Below are positions 32,623 through 42,148 of a DNA stretch of 57,820 nucleotides, piece after piece. Below the pieces are notes generated by a model. It did not search any database and was not told the origin of the DNA. It was given only the letters and a program-made list of their open reading frames with translations. The translations under genes were made by a program, and so were the position numbers. The DNA is taken from positions 1 to 57,820 of IMG/VR virus record IMGVR_UViG_3300023500_000004. One strand, given 5' to 3'. This stretch comes from a virus. Within the stretch, counting starts at the first letter, position 1. Each line of letters opens with the position of its first letter.

Positions 32623-33111
32623 ATGAAAAAGTATAAAGGTAATGGTAACAAATGGATTACTCAAGGATTATTCCTTGAAGTTAGCCAAACACCTGCATCT
32701 ATCTTATACACTCTGCAAACTTGGGATAAAGCTTACAAAGGTAAGCCAGTGTTAAGTTTGCATAAGCTATATGTAGAGATGGAAGATATAGCTGAGTTTG
32801 ACTTTGCTAACAAGTATTTTGGTAACTATGAGCATTGGCTTAGGATTAAATGTAAAGTATTCTTTAAACCTTATTACACAGCTATGGTTAAAGAGTTGAA
32901 TGCTAAGTTACGTAGTAGAAGTATGAAGACAATGTTACAGCAAGTTGCTGATGGCACTGCTACACAAGCTACATTGAAGTTCTTAGCTAATTATGAATAT
33001 GATGTTATTAAAGGTGCTGGTAGACCAAGCAAGCAGCATGTAGAGAATGAAGTTAAGAAGGAAGCAAAGCTTCATACAATCTATTCAAATGATCTAGAAC
33101 GGATTAAATGA
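32623..33111 (+). CDS. Small terminase subunit-like protein
   Basis: 162 aa from ATG 32623 (AAGG five bases upstream); the longer frame from TTG 32593 runs through the leader hairpins. The helical N-terminal part and the end (KFLANYEYDVIKGAGRPSKQ, then a charged helix) resemble DNA-recognition subunits of T7-like marine phage terminases. It overlaps the large subunit gene by 4 bases. It would select the phage DNA for packaging. Confidence 0.7.
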   Translation: MKKYKGNGNKWITQGLFLEVSQTPASILYTLQTWDKAYKGKPVLSLHKLYVEMEDIAEFDFANKYFGNYEHWLRIKCKVFFKPYYTAMVKELNAKLRSRSMKTMLQQVADGTATQATLKFLANYEYDVIKGAGRPSKQHVENEVKKEAKLHTIYSNDLERIK

Positions 33112-34640
33112 CTAACACTGTAGATGAGATAAGACAACTAGCGTTAGCTGATCTATATACATTTGCTAAGCTTGTACACCCTGAGAGGGAGTATGGTGAG
33201 TTGCATAAGGAAGTGTTTAGATGGCTTCAAGCAGTAAAGACACCAAACCAACTACTCTTATTGCCGCGTGCTCACATGAAGAGCCATTGTTTAGAAGTGT
33301 GGTGTTGTTGGTGGATTACTAAACATCCAGATACATCTATTATGTATGTGTCAGCAACTACAACACTAGCAGAAGCACAGCTATATGCAATTAAGAACAC
33401 TCTAACTTCTAAAGTATATAAAAGATATTGGCCTGAGATGGTTAATGCTGAAGAAGGTAAGAGAGAGAAGTGGACTACTGGAGCTATCTCTGTAGACCAC
33501 CCAAAGCGTCTAGAAGAGGGTGTTCGTGATTTCACCATCTATGCTGCAGGTTTAACTACAAACACCACAGGGCTACACTCAGACGTTATAGTGGCAGATG
33601 ATGTAGTTGTCCCAGACAACGCTTACACAGAAGATGGTAGAGCTAAGTGTTCTGCAGCTATGTCACAAATGGCTTCAATCTTAAACACTGGTGGTATGGT
33701 TAAGGCTTGTGGTACACGTTATCACACAGCAGATCAATACAGCATTTGGAAAGAACAGAGGATTGATGTATATGGTGATGACGGTGAAACAGTTGGTACA
33801 GAAGATTTGTGGGATCTTAAAGAAGAGGTTGTTGAAACTGATGGAGTATTTATCTGGCCGCGTACAGCCAGAGCTGATGGAAAACTCTTTGGTTTTAATA
33901 AGCAAGAGCTTAACCGCATTAGTGCCATGTATTCAGACCGTATCCAGTTCTATGCACAATATTACAATGACCCCAACGATCCAGAAAGCCAGAGATTCGA
34001 TATATCAAGATTTCAATACTATGACAAAAAGCATCTTAGCAATACCAACGGTAAATGGTATTTTAAAGGAGATAAGCTTAACGTGTATGCAGGTATTGAC
34101 TTCGCCTTCTCATTAAATAAGAAGGCAGATTATTCTGCAATAGTTGTAGTAGGTGTTAATAGTTCACATGAAATATTTGTATTAGATATAGATAGATTTA
34201 AAACAGATAAGATTATTGACTATTATAAGAAGATTGAAGAGATGCACATAAAGTGGTCTTTCAGACGTTTAAGAGCTGAAGTAACTGTAGCTCAAGTTGT
34301 TATAGTAAGAGATTTAAAAGATAGGTTTAGAAGTAATGGTAGCTTAATAAGTATTGATGAGCATAGACCTACTAGACAGCAAGGTAGTAAGGAAGAGAGG
34401 ATAGCAGCAGCACTTGAACCTAGATATGAAAATCAACAGATGTGGCATTACAAAGGTGGATATATACCAGTGTTAGAAGAAGAGTTGATCAGAGCACGAC
34501 CACCACATGATGATATTAAAGATTGTCTTGCATCTGTTGTTGAGACAGCTAAGGCTCCAAGAGATTACAACTCTTCTATACAAGAGAATGATAATGTGGT
34601 TTTATTCAATAATAGATTTGGAGGAGTGGCTTACCGATGA
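33108..34640 (+). CDS. Large terminase subunit (left phage)
   Basis: 510 aa. ATPase: a deviant Walker A LPRAHMKS (Lys58, Ser59) and Walker B VIVADDVV (Asp164, Asp165). Nuclease: AGIDFAFS (Asp331), Asp341, then the acidic HDDIKDCL near the C-terminus. It pumps DNA into the procapsid and cuts it. It is clearly different from the second large terminase at 44202-45485 in length, Walker A and order of motifs. It overlaps the portal gene by 4 bases. Confidence 0.9.
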   Translation: MTNTVDEIRQLALADLYTFAKLVHPEREYGELHKEVFRWLQAVKTPNQLLLLPRAHMKSHCLEVWCCWWITKHPDTSIMYVSATTTLAEAQLYAIKNTLTSKVYKRYWPEMVNAEEGKREKWTTGAISVDHPKRLEEGVRDFTIYAAGLTTNTTGLHSDVIVADDVVVPDNAYTEDGRAKCSAAMSQMASILNTGGMVKACGTRYHTADQYSIWKEQRIDVYGDDGETVGTEDLWDLKEEVVETDGVFIWPRTARADGKLFGFNKQELNRISAMYSDRIQFYAQYYNDPNDPESQRFDISRFQYYDKKHLSNTNGKWYFKGDKLNVYAGIDFAFSLNKKADYSAIVVVGVNSSHEIFVLDIDRFKTDKIIDYYKKIEEMHIKWSFRRLRAEVTVAQVVIVRDLKDRFRSNGSLISIDEHRPTRQQGSKEERIAAALEPRYENQQMWHYKGGYIPVLEEELIRARPPHDDIKDCLASVVETAKAPRDYNSSIQENDNVVLFNNRFGGVAYR

Positions 34641-36418
34641 CAGTGACAGATAGTGTATTAGAAGCCACAAGAATATTAGATAGGAAAGGCTTGGCTGACT
34701 TTATATCTGAAGAGTGGGATAAGCTCAGAGGGCAGAGATCTGGTAGAGATGCTGCATGGGCAGAAGCTAGAAACTATATATTTGCTACAGATACACGCAC
34801 CACAACAAACCAAAAACTACCTTGGAAGAACTCTACAACAATACCAAAGCTTTGTCAGATTAGAGATAATTTACATTCTAATTACATAGCAGCTGAATTC
34901 CCTAATGATAACTTCTTCAAGTGGGAAGCTTATACACAAGATGCTAATGACATCTCTAAGAAAGAAGCTGTACAAGCTTACATGAGTAATAAGCTTAGAG
35001 AGAGTGGATTTAGATCTACAGTGTCACAGCTATTAGTAGACTATATAGATTATGGAATAGCTATAGCTGATGTAGTTTGGATTAATGAAAGTAAAGAAGA
35101 CAAAGAAACTGGAGAAAAGATTCCAGGATATGTAGGCCCAAAGGCTGTACGAGTGTCACCATTAGATTGTGTATTTGATGCTACAGCTGTAGACTTTAGC
35201 CATAGCTATAAGATAACTAGAAGCATTAAACGCTTTGGTGAGTTTGAATTAGAGATGCTTCAGAATCCCACAGAGTGGATAGAGAATAGCTTACAGCTTA
35301 TTAAAGATACACGTAGTGTATTGACAGGGTTGACAGCAGAAGATTTTAGAAAGGCTGAAGCCTATTCAATAGATGGCTTTGGTTCTTTGTTTGAATACTA
35401 TGGTTCTGGTTATGTAGAGTTGTTAGAATTTGAGGGCACTTTACACGACCCTGTAACTGGTGAGCTGTTAGATGACTACATCATAACTATCGTAGATAGA
35501 AAGCATGTGGTTAGAAAAGAACCCATCCCAGCATGGAAGCGCGGTGGGTTTAAAGAGATGGCTGGGTGGCGTAAGCGTCCAGATAACCTATATGCAATGT
35601 CACCACTAGAGAATCTAGTTGGTATGCAATATCGCTTAGATCATCTACAGAACTTAGCAGCAGACATTAAAGATCTTACAGCAGCTCCACCATTAGTATT
35701 TAAAGGTGAACTACAAGAAGCTGTTAAGTGGGGGCCTTTTGCAGAGTTCCATATGGAACACGATGGTGATGTACGACCGCTGTTCACTGGTGCAGATCTA
35801 AATAGAGTTGAGAGTGAAATGGCAGCTCTTCTAAACTTAATGGAAGAACTAGCTGGTGCTCCTAAGCAAGCCGCTGGTATACGCACTCCGGGGGAGAAGA
35901 CAGCCTTTGAAGTGCAGAGTTTAGATAACGCTGCAGGTAGAATATTCCAAGAGAAAGTTACACAGTTTGAAGTAGAGATTGTAGAACCCATATTAAATAA
36001 TATGCTAGAGACTGCTGTTAGAAATATGCAAGGTAGTGACATTATTCGAGTAATGGATGATGACTTAGGTGTTACACAGTTTATAGAGATAACCAAAGAA
36101 GACATTACAGCTAAGGGTAAAATACGACCCATAGGATCTAGACACTTTGCAGCACAAGCACAGCTTGTACAAAACTTAACAGGTTTAGCTAACTCTCCTA
36201 TATGGGCTAAGATACAGAATCATATATCAGATAAGAAACTAGCTAAACTATTTGAAGACATGCTACAACTTGATAGGTTTGATTTAGTTAGTGACAATGC
36301 TGGTATTATGGATCAGATTGAAAGTCAAAGACTTGTAAACCAAGGCCAAGAAGATTTAGCAACAGAACAAGCCACACCCATAGATGGAGGGCAACCAGAT
36401 GCATCCACGCTGGGCTAA
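34637..36418 (+). CDS. Portal protein (left phage)
   Basis: 593 aa. The stretch WKNSTTIPKLCQIRDNLHSN near residue 62, SPLDCVFD and the PLENLVGMQYRLDHLQN helix, followed by APKQAAGIRTPGEKTAFEV, are typical of podovirus portal (head-tail connector) proteins. It forms the dodecameric DNA gate between capsid and tail. It stands directly after the terminase and before the scaffold. Confidence 0.85.
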   Translation: MTVTDSVLEATRILDRKGLADFISEEWDKLRGQRSGRDAAWAEARNYIFATDTRTTTNQKLPWKNSTTIPKLCQIRDNLHSNYIAAEFPNDNFFKWEAYTQDANDISKKEAVQAYMSNKLRESGFRSTVSQLLVDYIDYGIAIADVVWINESKEDKETGEKIPGYVGPKAVRVSPLDCVFDATAVDFSHSYKITRSIKRFGEFELEMLQNPTEWIENSLQLIKDTRSVLTGLTAEDFRKAEAYSIDGFGSLFEYYGSGYVELLEFEGTLHDPVTGELLDDYIITIVDRKHVVRKEPIPAWKRGGFKEMAGWRKRPDNLYAMSPLENLVGMQYRLDHLQNLAADIKDLTAAPPLVFKGELQEAVKWGPFAEFHMEHDGDVRPLFTGADLNRVESEMAALLNLMEELAGAPKQAAGIRTPGEKTAFEVQSLDNAAGRIFQEKVTQFEVEIVEPILNNMLETAVRNMQGSDIIRVMDDDLGVTQFIEITKEDITAKGKIRPIGSRHFAAQAQLVQNLTGLANSPIWAKIQNHISDKKLAKLFEDMLQLDRFDLVSDNAGIMDQIESQRLVNQGQEDLATEQATPIDGGQPDASTLG

Positions 36419-36638
36419 AGGTAAAACAGAACAAGAAGCTAACGATATACTAGACAGCTACACTCACTCTGTTATAATTAGAGAGAGGCTTGAAGAGATT
36501 CTATCTTACAGGATAGACCAAAGTTTACGACAAATGAAAGATGCCGTAAAAGGTAATATTCAGAATCTATCTGAGTATTATGCAGAGGAACTTGCTCGAC
36601 AACAAGCTTTTGAAGAAGTAATTAAATTAATTAAATGA
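36399..36638 (+). CDS. Small helical protein between portal and scaffold
   Basis: 79 aa from ATG 36399 (GGAGGG eight bases upstream, inside the portal gene). Charged and helical (QEANDILDSYTHSVIIRERL, then IQNLSEYYAEELARQQAFEE). By position an assembly factor; no family recognised. Confidence 0.6.
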   Translation: MHPRWAKGKTEQEANDILDSYTHSVIIRERLEEILSYRIDQSLRQMKDAVKGNIQNLSEYYAEELARQQAFEEVIKLIK

Positions 36639-36658
36639 ATGACTAAGAGAATATAAAT

Positions 36659-37384
36659 ATGAGTGATAACCTCACTACATCAGAACAAATAATCGAGCCA
36701 GTGGCACCAGCCACAACTCCTGCTGTAGCACCAGCAGAACAAACAGTGCAGCCCACTGATCCTAATTCTTTGTTTGCTGACCAGCTACAAGCTATTAAAT
36801 CAGACGATGGACGACAAAAGTATGCTGATGTTCCAACAGCCTTAGCATCTGTTTCACATGCTCAAACTCACATAGCGGAGCAAGCTCAAAAGATTAAAGA
36901 GCTTGAAGAGACAGTGGCACAGCAGCAAGGTATGGAAGAAGTATTAGCACAACTAAAGTCACAGCAAACCCAAGCAGAATTACCCTCTACTACAGGTATT
37001 GATGAGACTACATTAGCTTCTCTACTCGATCAACGATTAGACCAGCGTGATAACGAAGCTAGGCAAAACGCTAATGCTTCCACCGTGTTAACAAAACTTA
37101 AAACTGTCTTTGGAGATAAAGCAGAACAACAGTTCACTAGTAAAGCTAATGAACTTGGTATTAGTGTACCCTATCTAAGTGATATGGCTAGACAAGCACC
37201 ACAAGCTGTCTTAGCATATTTCAATGAAACTGCTACACCACATACAGCTAATCCAACTACAACAACTGTTAATACAAACGTCTTACAAACTAAACAGCCC
37301 AATCCAGATATGTCCCATATGGATGTATTTACAGGAGGAACAAGTTCTTCTGTAACTAGTTGGAGAGAGGCAGCCAAAACTTAG
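36659..37384 (+). CDS. Scaffolding protein (left phage)
   Basis: 241 aa. Pro/Ala/Thr-rich start, a coiled-coil helix (AEQAQKIKELEETVAQQQGM), Gln-rich middle, and a helical C-terminal third. Scaffold proteins preceding the capsid gene look like this, and are removed from the procapsid on packaging. It sits directly before the capsid gene. Confidence 0.75.
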   Translation: MSDNLTTSEQIIEPVAPATTPAVAPAEQTVQPTDPNSLFADQLQAIKSDDGRQKYADVPTALASVSHAQTHIAEQAQKIKELEETVAQQQGMEEVLAQLKSQQTQAELPSTTGIDETTLASLLDQRLDQRDNEARQNANASTVLTKLKTVFGDKAEQQFTSKANELGISVPYLSDMARQAPQAVLAYFNETATPHTANPTTTTVNTNVLQTKQPNPDMSHMDVFTGGTSSSVTSWREAAKT

Positions 37385-37396
37385 AGGAAATAACTC

Positions 37397-38401
37397 ATGG
37401 CTCAAATTGCAGGTACACCTGGCTCAGGCCGCACCGATGGGAATTCAGATGCGTTTATTGAAGCGCAACAATATGATTCTCATATTCTAACCAACTTACA
37501 CGATGGTTTGTTACCAACTAACTTCTATCGTAATGTAGCAAGCTTTGGTTCTGGTACCACTCTTAATATTAAAACGATTGGTACAGTGACTCTACAAGAT
37601 ATTACAGAGAATGAGGATTTAACTTACAATCCTATTGACTCTGGTGTTGTTCAACTAAAGATCTCTGATTATGTAGGTGGAGCATGGTATATAACTGACG
37701 TAATACGTCAAGATGGTTCTCAAGTAGAAGCATTACATGCAGCACAAGCTACAGAGAACTCTCGCGCATTACAAGAAGTGTTTGAAACACGCTATCTAAA
37801 AACATTGAATGATGCACAAACACAAGGTGCTACAAATGATATTAATGGCTTTGCTCACCGTCTAGTTGCCTCTGGCACTAATATGACTTTATCTGAAGCA
37901 GACTTGATTGATATGTCTCTAGCTTTTGATAAAGCTAATGTACCTATGGGTGGACGCATTGCCATTGTTGATCCTGTGTCAGCAGCAGCCTTTAGTAAGC
38001 GAGCACAACTTACCACTGGTGCCGGTAATATGGATGCAGCATCTACATTAACACAAACTCTTGTTAAGGATGGCTTTGCTAAAGAGCATAAGTTTATCAC
38101 ATCTTTATATGGTTGGGATATTTGGACTTCAAATCGCCTACCAACATTAGCGGCTGGTGTTAGTATTGATGGATCAACCAATGCTCCAACAGAAGGTGGT
38201 AGCGTAAATATCTTTATGTGTATTCTAGATGATAACACTACACCAGGAATGGTAGCATGGAGACAGCCACCTAAAACAGAAACCGGTCGAGATCGTTCTA
38301 AGAAACGTGATGAGTTTGACCAAACAGCTCGTTGGGGACAAGGTGTACAGCGTTTAGATACGCTTGGTACTATCATTACCTCAGCAACAGCTACAGCGTA
38401 G
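37397..38401 (+). CDS. Major capsid protein (left phage)
   Basis: 334 aa. Codons are more regular and GC-richer than the neighbours, as in highly expressed genes. Landmarks: FIEAQQYDSHILTNLHDGLL, YNPIDSGVVQLKISDYVGG and a middle FDKANVPMGGRIAIVDPVSA, typical of podovirus capsid subunits in which the mid-segment is the axial domain. AGAGGAA stands upstream of ATG. Position between scaffold and small head genes supports the call. Unrelated in visible sequence to the P22-like coat at 48476. Confidence 0.85.
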   Translation: MAQIAGTPGSGRTDGNSDAFIEAQQYDSHILTNLHDGLLPTNFYRNVASFGSGTTLNIKTIGTVTLQDITENEDLTYNPIDSGVVQLKISDYVGGAWYITDVIRQDGSQVEALHAAQATENSRALQEVFETRYLKTLNDAQTQGATNDINGFAHRLVASGTNMTLSEADLIDMSLAFDKANVPMGGRIAIVDPVSAAAFSKRAQLTTGAGNMDAASTLTQTLVKDGFAKEHKFITSLYGWDIWTSNRLPTLAAGVSIDGSTNAPTEGGSVNIFMCILDDNTTPGMVAWRQPPKTETGRDRSKKRDEFDQTARWGQGVQRLDTLGTIITSATATA

Positions 38402-38411
38402 GAGAAGACTT

Positions 38412-38900
38412 ATGAGTTATGAAAACCTAACTATGAACTTAACTTCTGGGTCTGCTTATAATCAGTATGGCCCTCGTGATACACAAGATGGAGTTATTTC
38501 TGGAGGCCATGTAGAGGCTGATGGTGTTGTACAAGAAGCTATTGTATACATTACTGGTAATGACTTTGGAAGTGGAACAGCTTTTAATACACGACTAACT
38601 ATCCCTGCGGGAAGTAAGTTTGTTGAAAGTTATGTAGAGATTACAGAAGCTTTTGCATTAGGAGGAACATCCCCTACTATTGGTGTAGGTACAGATACTT
38701 CTGAAAACACTAACTTTGCAGTTAAACTTACTCAAGCACAAGCGCAGGCTACCAATCCTGTCTATACAGGAACTGGTGGAGGGTCTTTTGCTAACCCTTT
38801 AGCGGCTGACACTGTTATTGGTGTAGCTCTTGGTGGAACCTCACCAACTGTTACAACTGTAGGTAAAGCTAAAGTAGTTATTCGTTATATTAAAATGTAG
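38412..38900 (+). CDS. Head decoration-like protein
   Basis: 162 aa from ATG 38412, with GGAGAAG before it. Beta-rich (EAIVYITGNDFGSGTAFNTR, then KFVESYVEITEAFALGGTSP), no Cys. It lies directly after the capsid gene and is followed by a strong terminator, so it is expressed with the capsid. Probably a decoration or head-completion protein; no family assigned. Confidence 0.6.
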   Translation: MSYENLTMNLTSGSAYNQYGPRDTQDGVISGGHVEADGVVQEAIVYITGNDFGSGTAFNTRLTIPAGSKFVESYVEITEAFALGGTSPTIGVGTDTSENTNFAVKLTQAQAQATNPVYTGTGGGSFANPLAADTVIGVALGGTSPTVTTVGKAKVVIRYIKM

Positions 38901-38906
38901 AATTAT

Positions 38907-38931
38907 TAGCCCCTGCGGGGGCTATTTTCTT
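38907..38931 (+). terminator. Rho-independent terminator after capsid genes
   Basis: Seven-pair stem TAGCCCC/GGGGCTA with a TGCG loop followed by TTTTCTT. Confidence 0.88.
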
Positions 38932-38940
38932 GAGGTATAA

Positions 38941-39231
38941 ATGTTACTAACCGTTGAAGACAATATAAGTGAAGAGTTTGCTTTTGAAGGGATTATCAAC
39001 TTATTAATAACTGGTGGCATAGGTAGTGTTACATTAGAACGTAAACTTATAGATTCTGACTTCTATCCCCTATCAACAGATATAAGTGGTAATATAGCTA
39101 TATTTGAATGTAATGGTGGATGTGCTTACAATGGCACTTTAGAAGAAAGAGGGCAAGGTGCTGTATATAGATTTAAAGCTGAATTAGAAAGTGGTGAAGT
39201 TTCTATAATTAAAACACGGAGTGTACGCTAA
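38941..39231 (+). CDS. Small beta-rich protein, head-tail region
   Basis: 96 aa (EEFAFEGIINLLITGGIGSV, then YRFKAELESGEVSIIKTRSV). TTGAGG before ATG, one-base overlap with the next gene. The build suits a small head-completion or connector-associated protein. Unknown family. Confidence 0.55.
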   Translation: MLLTVEDNISEEFAFEGIINLLITGGIGSVTLERKLIDSDFYPLSTDISGNIAIFECNGGCAYNGTLEERGQGAVYRFKAELESGEVSIIKTRSVR

Positions 39232-39734
39232 TGTTTATATCTGGATTACCAAGTGTTAAAGAAAAAGAAGTTAATTCTTTATTAGCAGTTTTATCTGATC
39301 CAAGTAAAGCTAAGGATATGTTAAAGCAGCTTCAGAAAGAGAACGTAAAATTATTAAAACTATCTAAAGATTTAATGAAAGCTAAAAGCTTAGTTAAGTT
39401 TTGTAAAGATTATGAAGACAGAGCACAAGAAGCAAAAGAACAAGCAGAATTAGCAAACAATTCTATTATTAAAAACAAAGAAGAATCAATAGAGTTGCTT
39501 GAAAAAGAAAAAAAGTCTATGCAAAGTGTTTTAAAAAAACTAACAAAAAAAGAAAAAGAAATGCTAAAAGCAGAAAAAGAATTAGACAAAAGAAATAAAG
39601 AATTAGAAATAAAAGATAAAGCTGTACATCTTAGAGAAGTTGAAGTTAGAGAAGCTAGAGTGTCAGCATTAGAAATAAAAGATTTATATGAATATAAACT
39701 TAGTGATCTTAAACAGAGAATGAAAGGATTATGA
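39231..39734 (+). CDS. Coiled-coil protein
   Basis: 167 aa, the most Lys/Glu-rich gene of the window. Residues 30-165 are almost one continuous coiled coil. It is the last gene with the AT-rich codon usage of the left phage. Its final ATGA overlaps the start of a gene with different composition. Function unknown; a structural rod or assembly factor is possible. Confidence 0.6.
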   Translation: MFISGLPSVKEKEVNSLLAVLSDPSKAKDMLKQLQKENVKLLKLSKDLMKAKSLVKFCKDYEDRAQEAKEQAELANNSIIKNKEESIELLEKEKKSMQSVLKKLTKKEKEMLKAEKELDKRNKELEIKDKAVHLREVEVREARVSALEIKDLYEYKLSDLKQRMKGL

Positions 39735-40081
39735 AAAGACTAATAGCTTTTATTATATTTGCTTTCTCAATGGGCGCTTATGCCGCTGATATACAGCTAA
39801 TGTGGGAGAAGCCAACCCTCAGAGAAGATGGCACAACTATTCAGGCTATTGATGAGTACCGGCTATATGAGACGATAAACAATACTGTCATTCCTGTTTT
39901 ATCAATTCCAGCTAGTGCCGCGGATTATTCATTCGCAAACGTTATTAATGGTGTTCACACGTTTCAGATTTCAACAGTCGAGGCAGGCCAAGAGGGCACT
40001 CTTAGTGATCCGGTTAGCGTGAATGTTGAACTATCAGCGCCTGCTAAAATGAGTATAACTGTCACGGTGAATGTGCAATGA
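39731..40081 (+). CDS. Secreted fibronectin-III-like protein
   Basis: 116 aa. A clear signal peptide (MKRLIAFIIFAFSMGAYA, cleavage near residue 18) precedes a beta-sandwich domain: IQLMWEKPTLREDGTTI, IDEYRLYETINN, VHTFQISTVEAGQEG, the strand order of a fibronectin type III domain. Codon use changes here to CGN, GCC and GGC. AAAGGATT before ATG lies within the previous gene. A periplasmic phage protein beside tail genes could act at adsorption or release; the role is unknown. Confidence 0.65.
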   Translation: MKRLIAFIIFAFSMGAYAADIQLMWEKPTLREDGTTIQAIDEYRLYETINNTVIPVLSIPASAADYSFANVINGVHTFQISTVEAGQEGTLSDPVSVNVELSAPAKMSITVTVNVQ

Positions 40082-40296
40082 AAAGTTACCCTTTACGCGT
40101 AGTCATAGCAGTTGATCAGTTTTTTAATGTGCTGTTATTAAACGGAAATGAAGATCAAACTATTAGCGGACATGTAGGCTACAAGGCGCAGATGTCTAAT
40201 GCCTACACGTGGCGCATAGCTGAAAAAATTATCAACACATTGATTTGGTTTGACCCTAATCACTGTTTTAATTCAATAGAATGGGATGAGGTATGA
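40078..40296 (+). CDS. Small conserved phage protein (DQ...NEDQTIS type)
   Basis: 72 aa. The pattern YPLRVVIAVDQFFNVLLLNG, EDQTIS and WFDPNHC is familiar from a widespread group of small prophage proteins found near lysis and late genes, sometimes mislabelled. Function unknown. It starts in an ATGA overlap. Confidence 0.6.
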   Translation: MKSYPLRVVIAVDQFFNVLLLNGNEDQTISGHVGYKAQMSNAYTWRIAEKIINTLIWFDPNHCFNSIEWDEV

Positions 40297-40781
40297 TTAC
40301 ATCGAGCAGAACAACAAGCTTAACTCCCGTTAAGTCTGGAGGCTTTAGAGCAAACTATGAATATACATTAAGCGATGGCAGAAAGATAAGCAGAGGCCCA
40401 TTGAATGTAGTATCTGAGCTAGATGCCACCTCTAAACGCACATCTATGGAGCCAGCTATACTCTCATCTATACAGGTAAGCGATGCTGAAGACGCAGTGT
40501 CAAATAATATAAAAACTTCGAATAAGTTTGCATCTTTGCAGCAAGTACAACTAGCATGGCTGAGAGCAGGGTTTAACGAGGACGAGCCGTATAAGGCTTT
40601 TTCAATGATGAAAGCTATAGGAAGGTCTTTACTGTCTCTGGGGTTAACTGATGCTAAGAATGCTGAATTACTCAACTCATCTCTAGAAGATGCTGTAGCA
40701 GCTAGAATTTACTTTGAAAGTTTGGACGCTAATAGCTCGGTGTTAGAGGCTTACGAAGCGGTATCGGGAGGTCTTAAGTAA
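40293..40781 (+). CDS. Hypothetical structural protein
   Basis: 162 aa. N-terminal beta-like region (GGFRANYEYTLSDGRKISRG) and helical C-terminal two thirds. Translation is coupled on both sides. No family recognised; placed by context among tail-type genes of the right phage. Confidence 0.5.
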   Translation: MITSSRTTSLTPVKSGGFRANYEYTLSDGRKISRGPLNVVSELDATSKRTSMEPAILSSIQVSDAEDAVSNNIKTSNKFASLQQVQLAWLRAGFNEDEPYKAFSMMKAIGRSLLSLGLTDAKNAELLNSSLEDAVAARIYFESLDANSSVLEAYEAVSGGLK

Positions 40782-42148
40782 TGGCATTTTACTATGTTAA
40801 ATCTGGCGGCACAGCCGCAGGCGATAATGGGAGAACAACGACAAAACGTACAGGTGCATTCGGTGCTGTAACTACTTATTACACTAGCGTTCGGGACGCA
40901 TTAACTACTCCGACTACACCCCCTGTTGCTGGCGATATAATATTGGTTTCACACCTACACAATTTTGATAATGCAGCAAGTGCTTATACGCCAGTGTTTC
41001 CTATTTCTGGTACCCCCGTTCAGGTTATATCTGTAGATGATGCAGCGCAAGATTCGTCAAAAAGTGGAGCCCTAGAACAGGCTAATAGCCTAATTAGATT
41101 TGATGGTAAAAGTTCACATTATGGCATAACTTATGACACAAGCACTAGCGTCGGCTCTAATGCTTCAAATTCATCTAGTTCTTATTTGGGTTGTACTTTT
41201 AACTTAACAACAAGTAGTGATAATCTAAACGTATCCGGAGATGGTTGTTATATGAATCTCACTGATTGCACTGTCCACAGCCTCAGCACATCGACTGGCC
41301 TTGCGTTCTCTGGTGGCGCGGTAATGGAAATTTTTGGGGGTGCGTTTACATCAAGCAGCACTGTCGCAAGTTTAATACAAAGTTCTTCAGGAAGCGGAGG
41401 AGGGGCGTTAGATATATGCGGGACAGACTTATCAGTTATAACAGGGTTTCTATTATCAAAGCATGGGTCATCACACACTACAGATGATAATTTAAATATA
41501 GTTATCAACGGATGTAAGCTTAACGCCTCGGTTGGGTTTGTAGAAGAGACCCTTGCAAACTTAGGAACAAGTATTTTAGTGACGAATTCGTCCAGTACGT
41601 CTGTTGGCGCTGAATATCAATATTATTATGAAGACTATTTCGGCTCTGCTCAAGATCAAGATGACTCAGGAATACATAGGTTTGAGTCAACTTCCTTTTC
41701 TTCAGGAACGAAAGTCAGTATCAATGCAACAACAAAATCTACTACTAGTATAGGTAGTTCTTTTACCTTAGACTTCCCTAGCATTTTTGCCAACTTAAGC
41801 AATGCGTCAACCGATACAATAAGAATATATTTTGCATCCACGACAGCCCTAACAGATAACGATGTATGGGCAGAGTTAGTTTATCCCGACGGCACAAATA
41901 AACATCTATACAATTATTTATCTAATCAGAGTGCTAACGTACTATCTGCGGGCACGATTCACACAGATGATAGTGCTAGTTCAACATGGAAGAATGGTGG
42001 GGTAGATCTAACAGGATATAATGAGTATAGAATGGACTTAGTAACTAGCGGTAATGTAGGCGCTGATAGCGTTCCTATTATTAGAATTCATGTAGCTAAA
42101 ACAAGCACTACTGTTTATTTTGATACAACTGTTGATGTAGTAGCATAA
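40781..42148 (+). CDS. Beta-helix-like tail or surface protein (455 aa)
   Basis: The opening MAFYYVKSGGTAAGDNGRTT occurs at the start of many phage structural proteins of beta-helix type. Residues ~70-270 are Ser/Thr/Gly-rich with repeated short strands (GCTFNLTT..., ISITAP-like turns); the C-terminal ~150 residues look like a beta-sandwich. Probably a virion surface or fibre protein. No catalytic motif recognised. Confidence 0.55.
   Translation: MAFYYVKSGGTAAGDNGRTTTKRTGAFGAVTTYYTSVRDALTTPTTPPVAGDIILVSHLHNFDNAASAYTPVFPISGTPVQVISVDDAAQDSSKSGALEQANSLIRFDGKSSHYGITYDTSTSVGSNASNSSSSYLGCTFNLTTSSDNLNVSGDGCYMNLTDCTVHSLSTSTGLAFSGGAVMEIFGGAFTSSSTVASLIQSSSGSGGGALDICGTDLSVITGFLLSKHGSSHTTDDNLNIVINGCKLNASVGFVEETLANLGTSILVTNSSSTSVGAEYQYYYEDYFGSAQDQDDSGIHRFESTSFSSGTKVSINATTKSTTSIGSSFTLDFPSIFANLSNASTDTIRIYFASTTALTDNDVWAELVYPDGTNKHLYNYLSNQSANVLSAGTIHTDDSASSTWKNGGVDLTGYNEYRMDLVTSGNVGADSVPIIRIHVAKTSTTVYFDTTVDVVA

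Noticed and set aside
33108-34640. Walker A of the left terminase as degenerate and therefore inactive
   Set aside because: Phage terminases often have deviant Walker A motifs; Lys58-Ser59 and the acidic pair are present.
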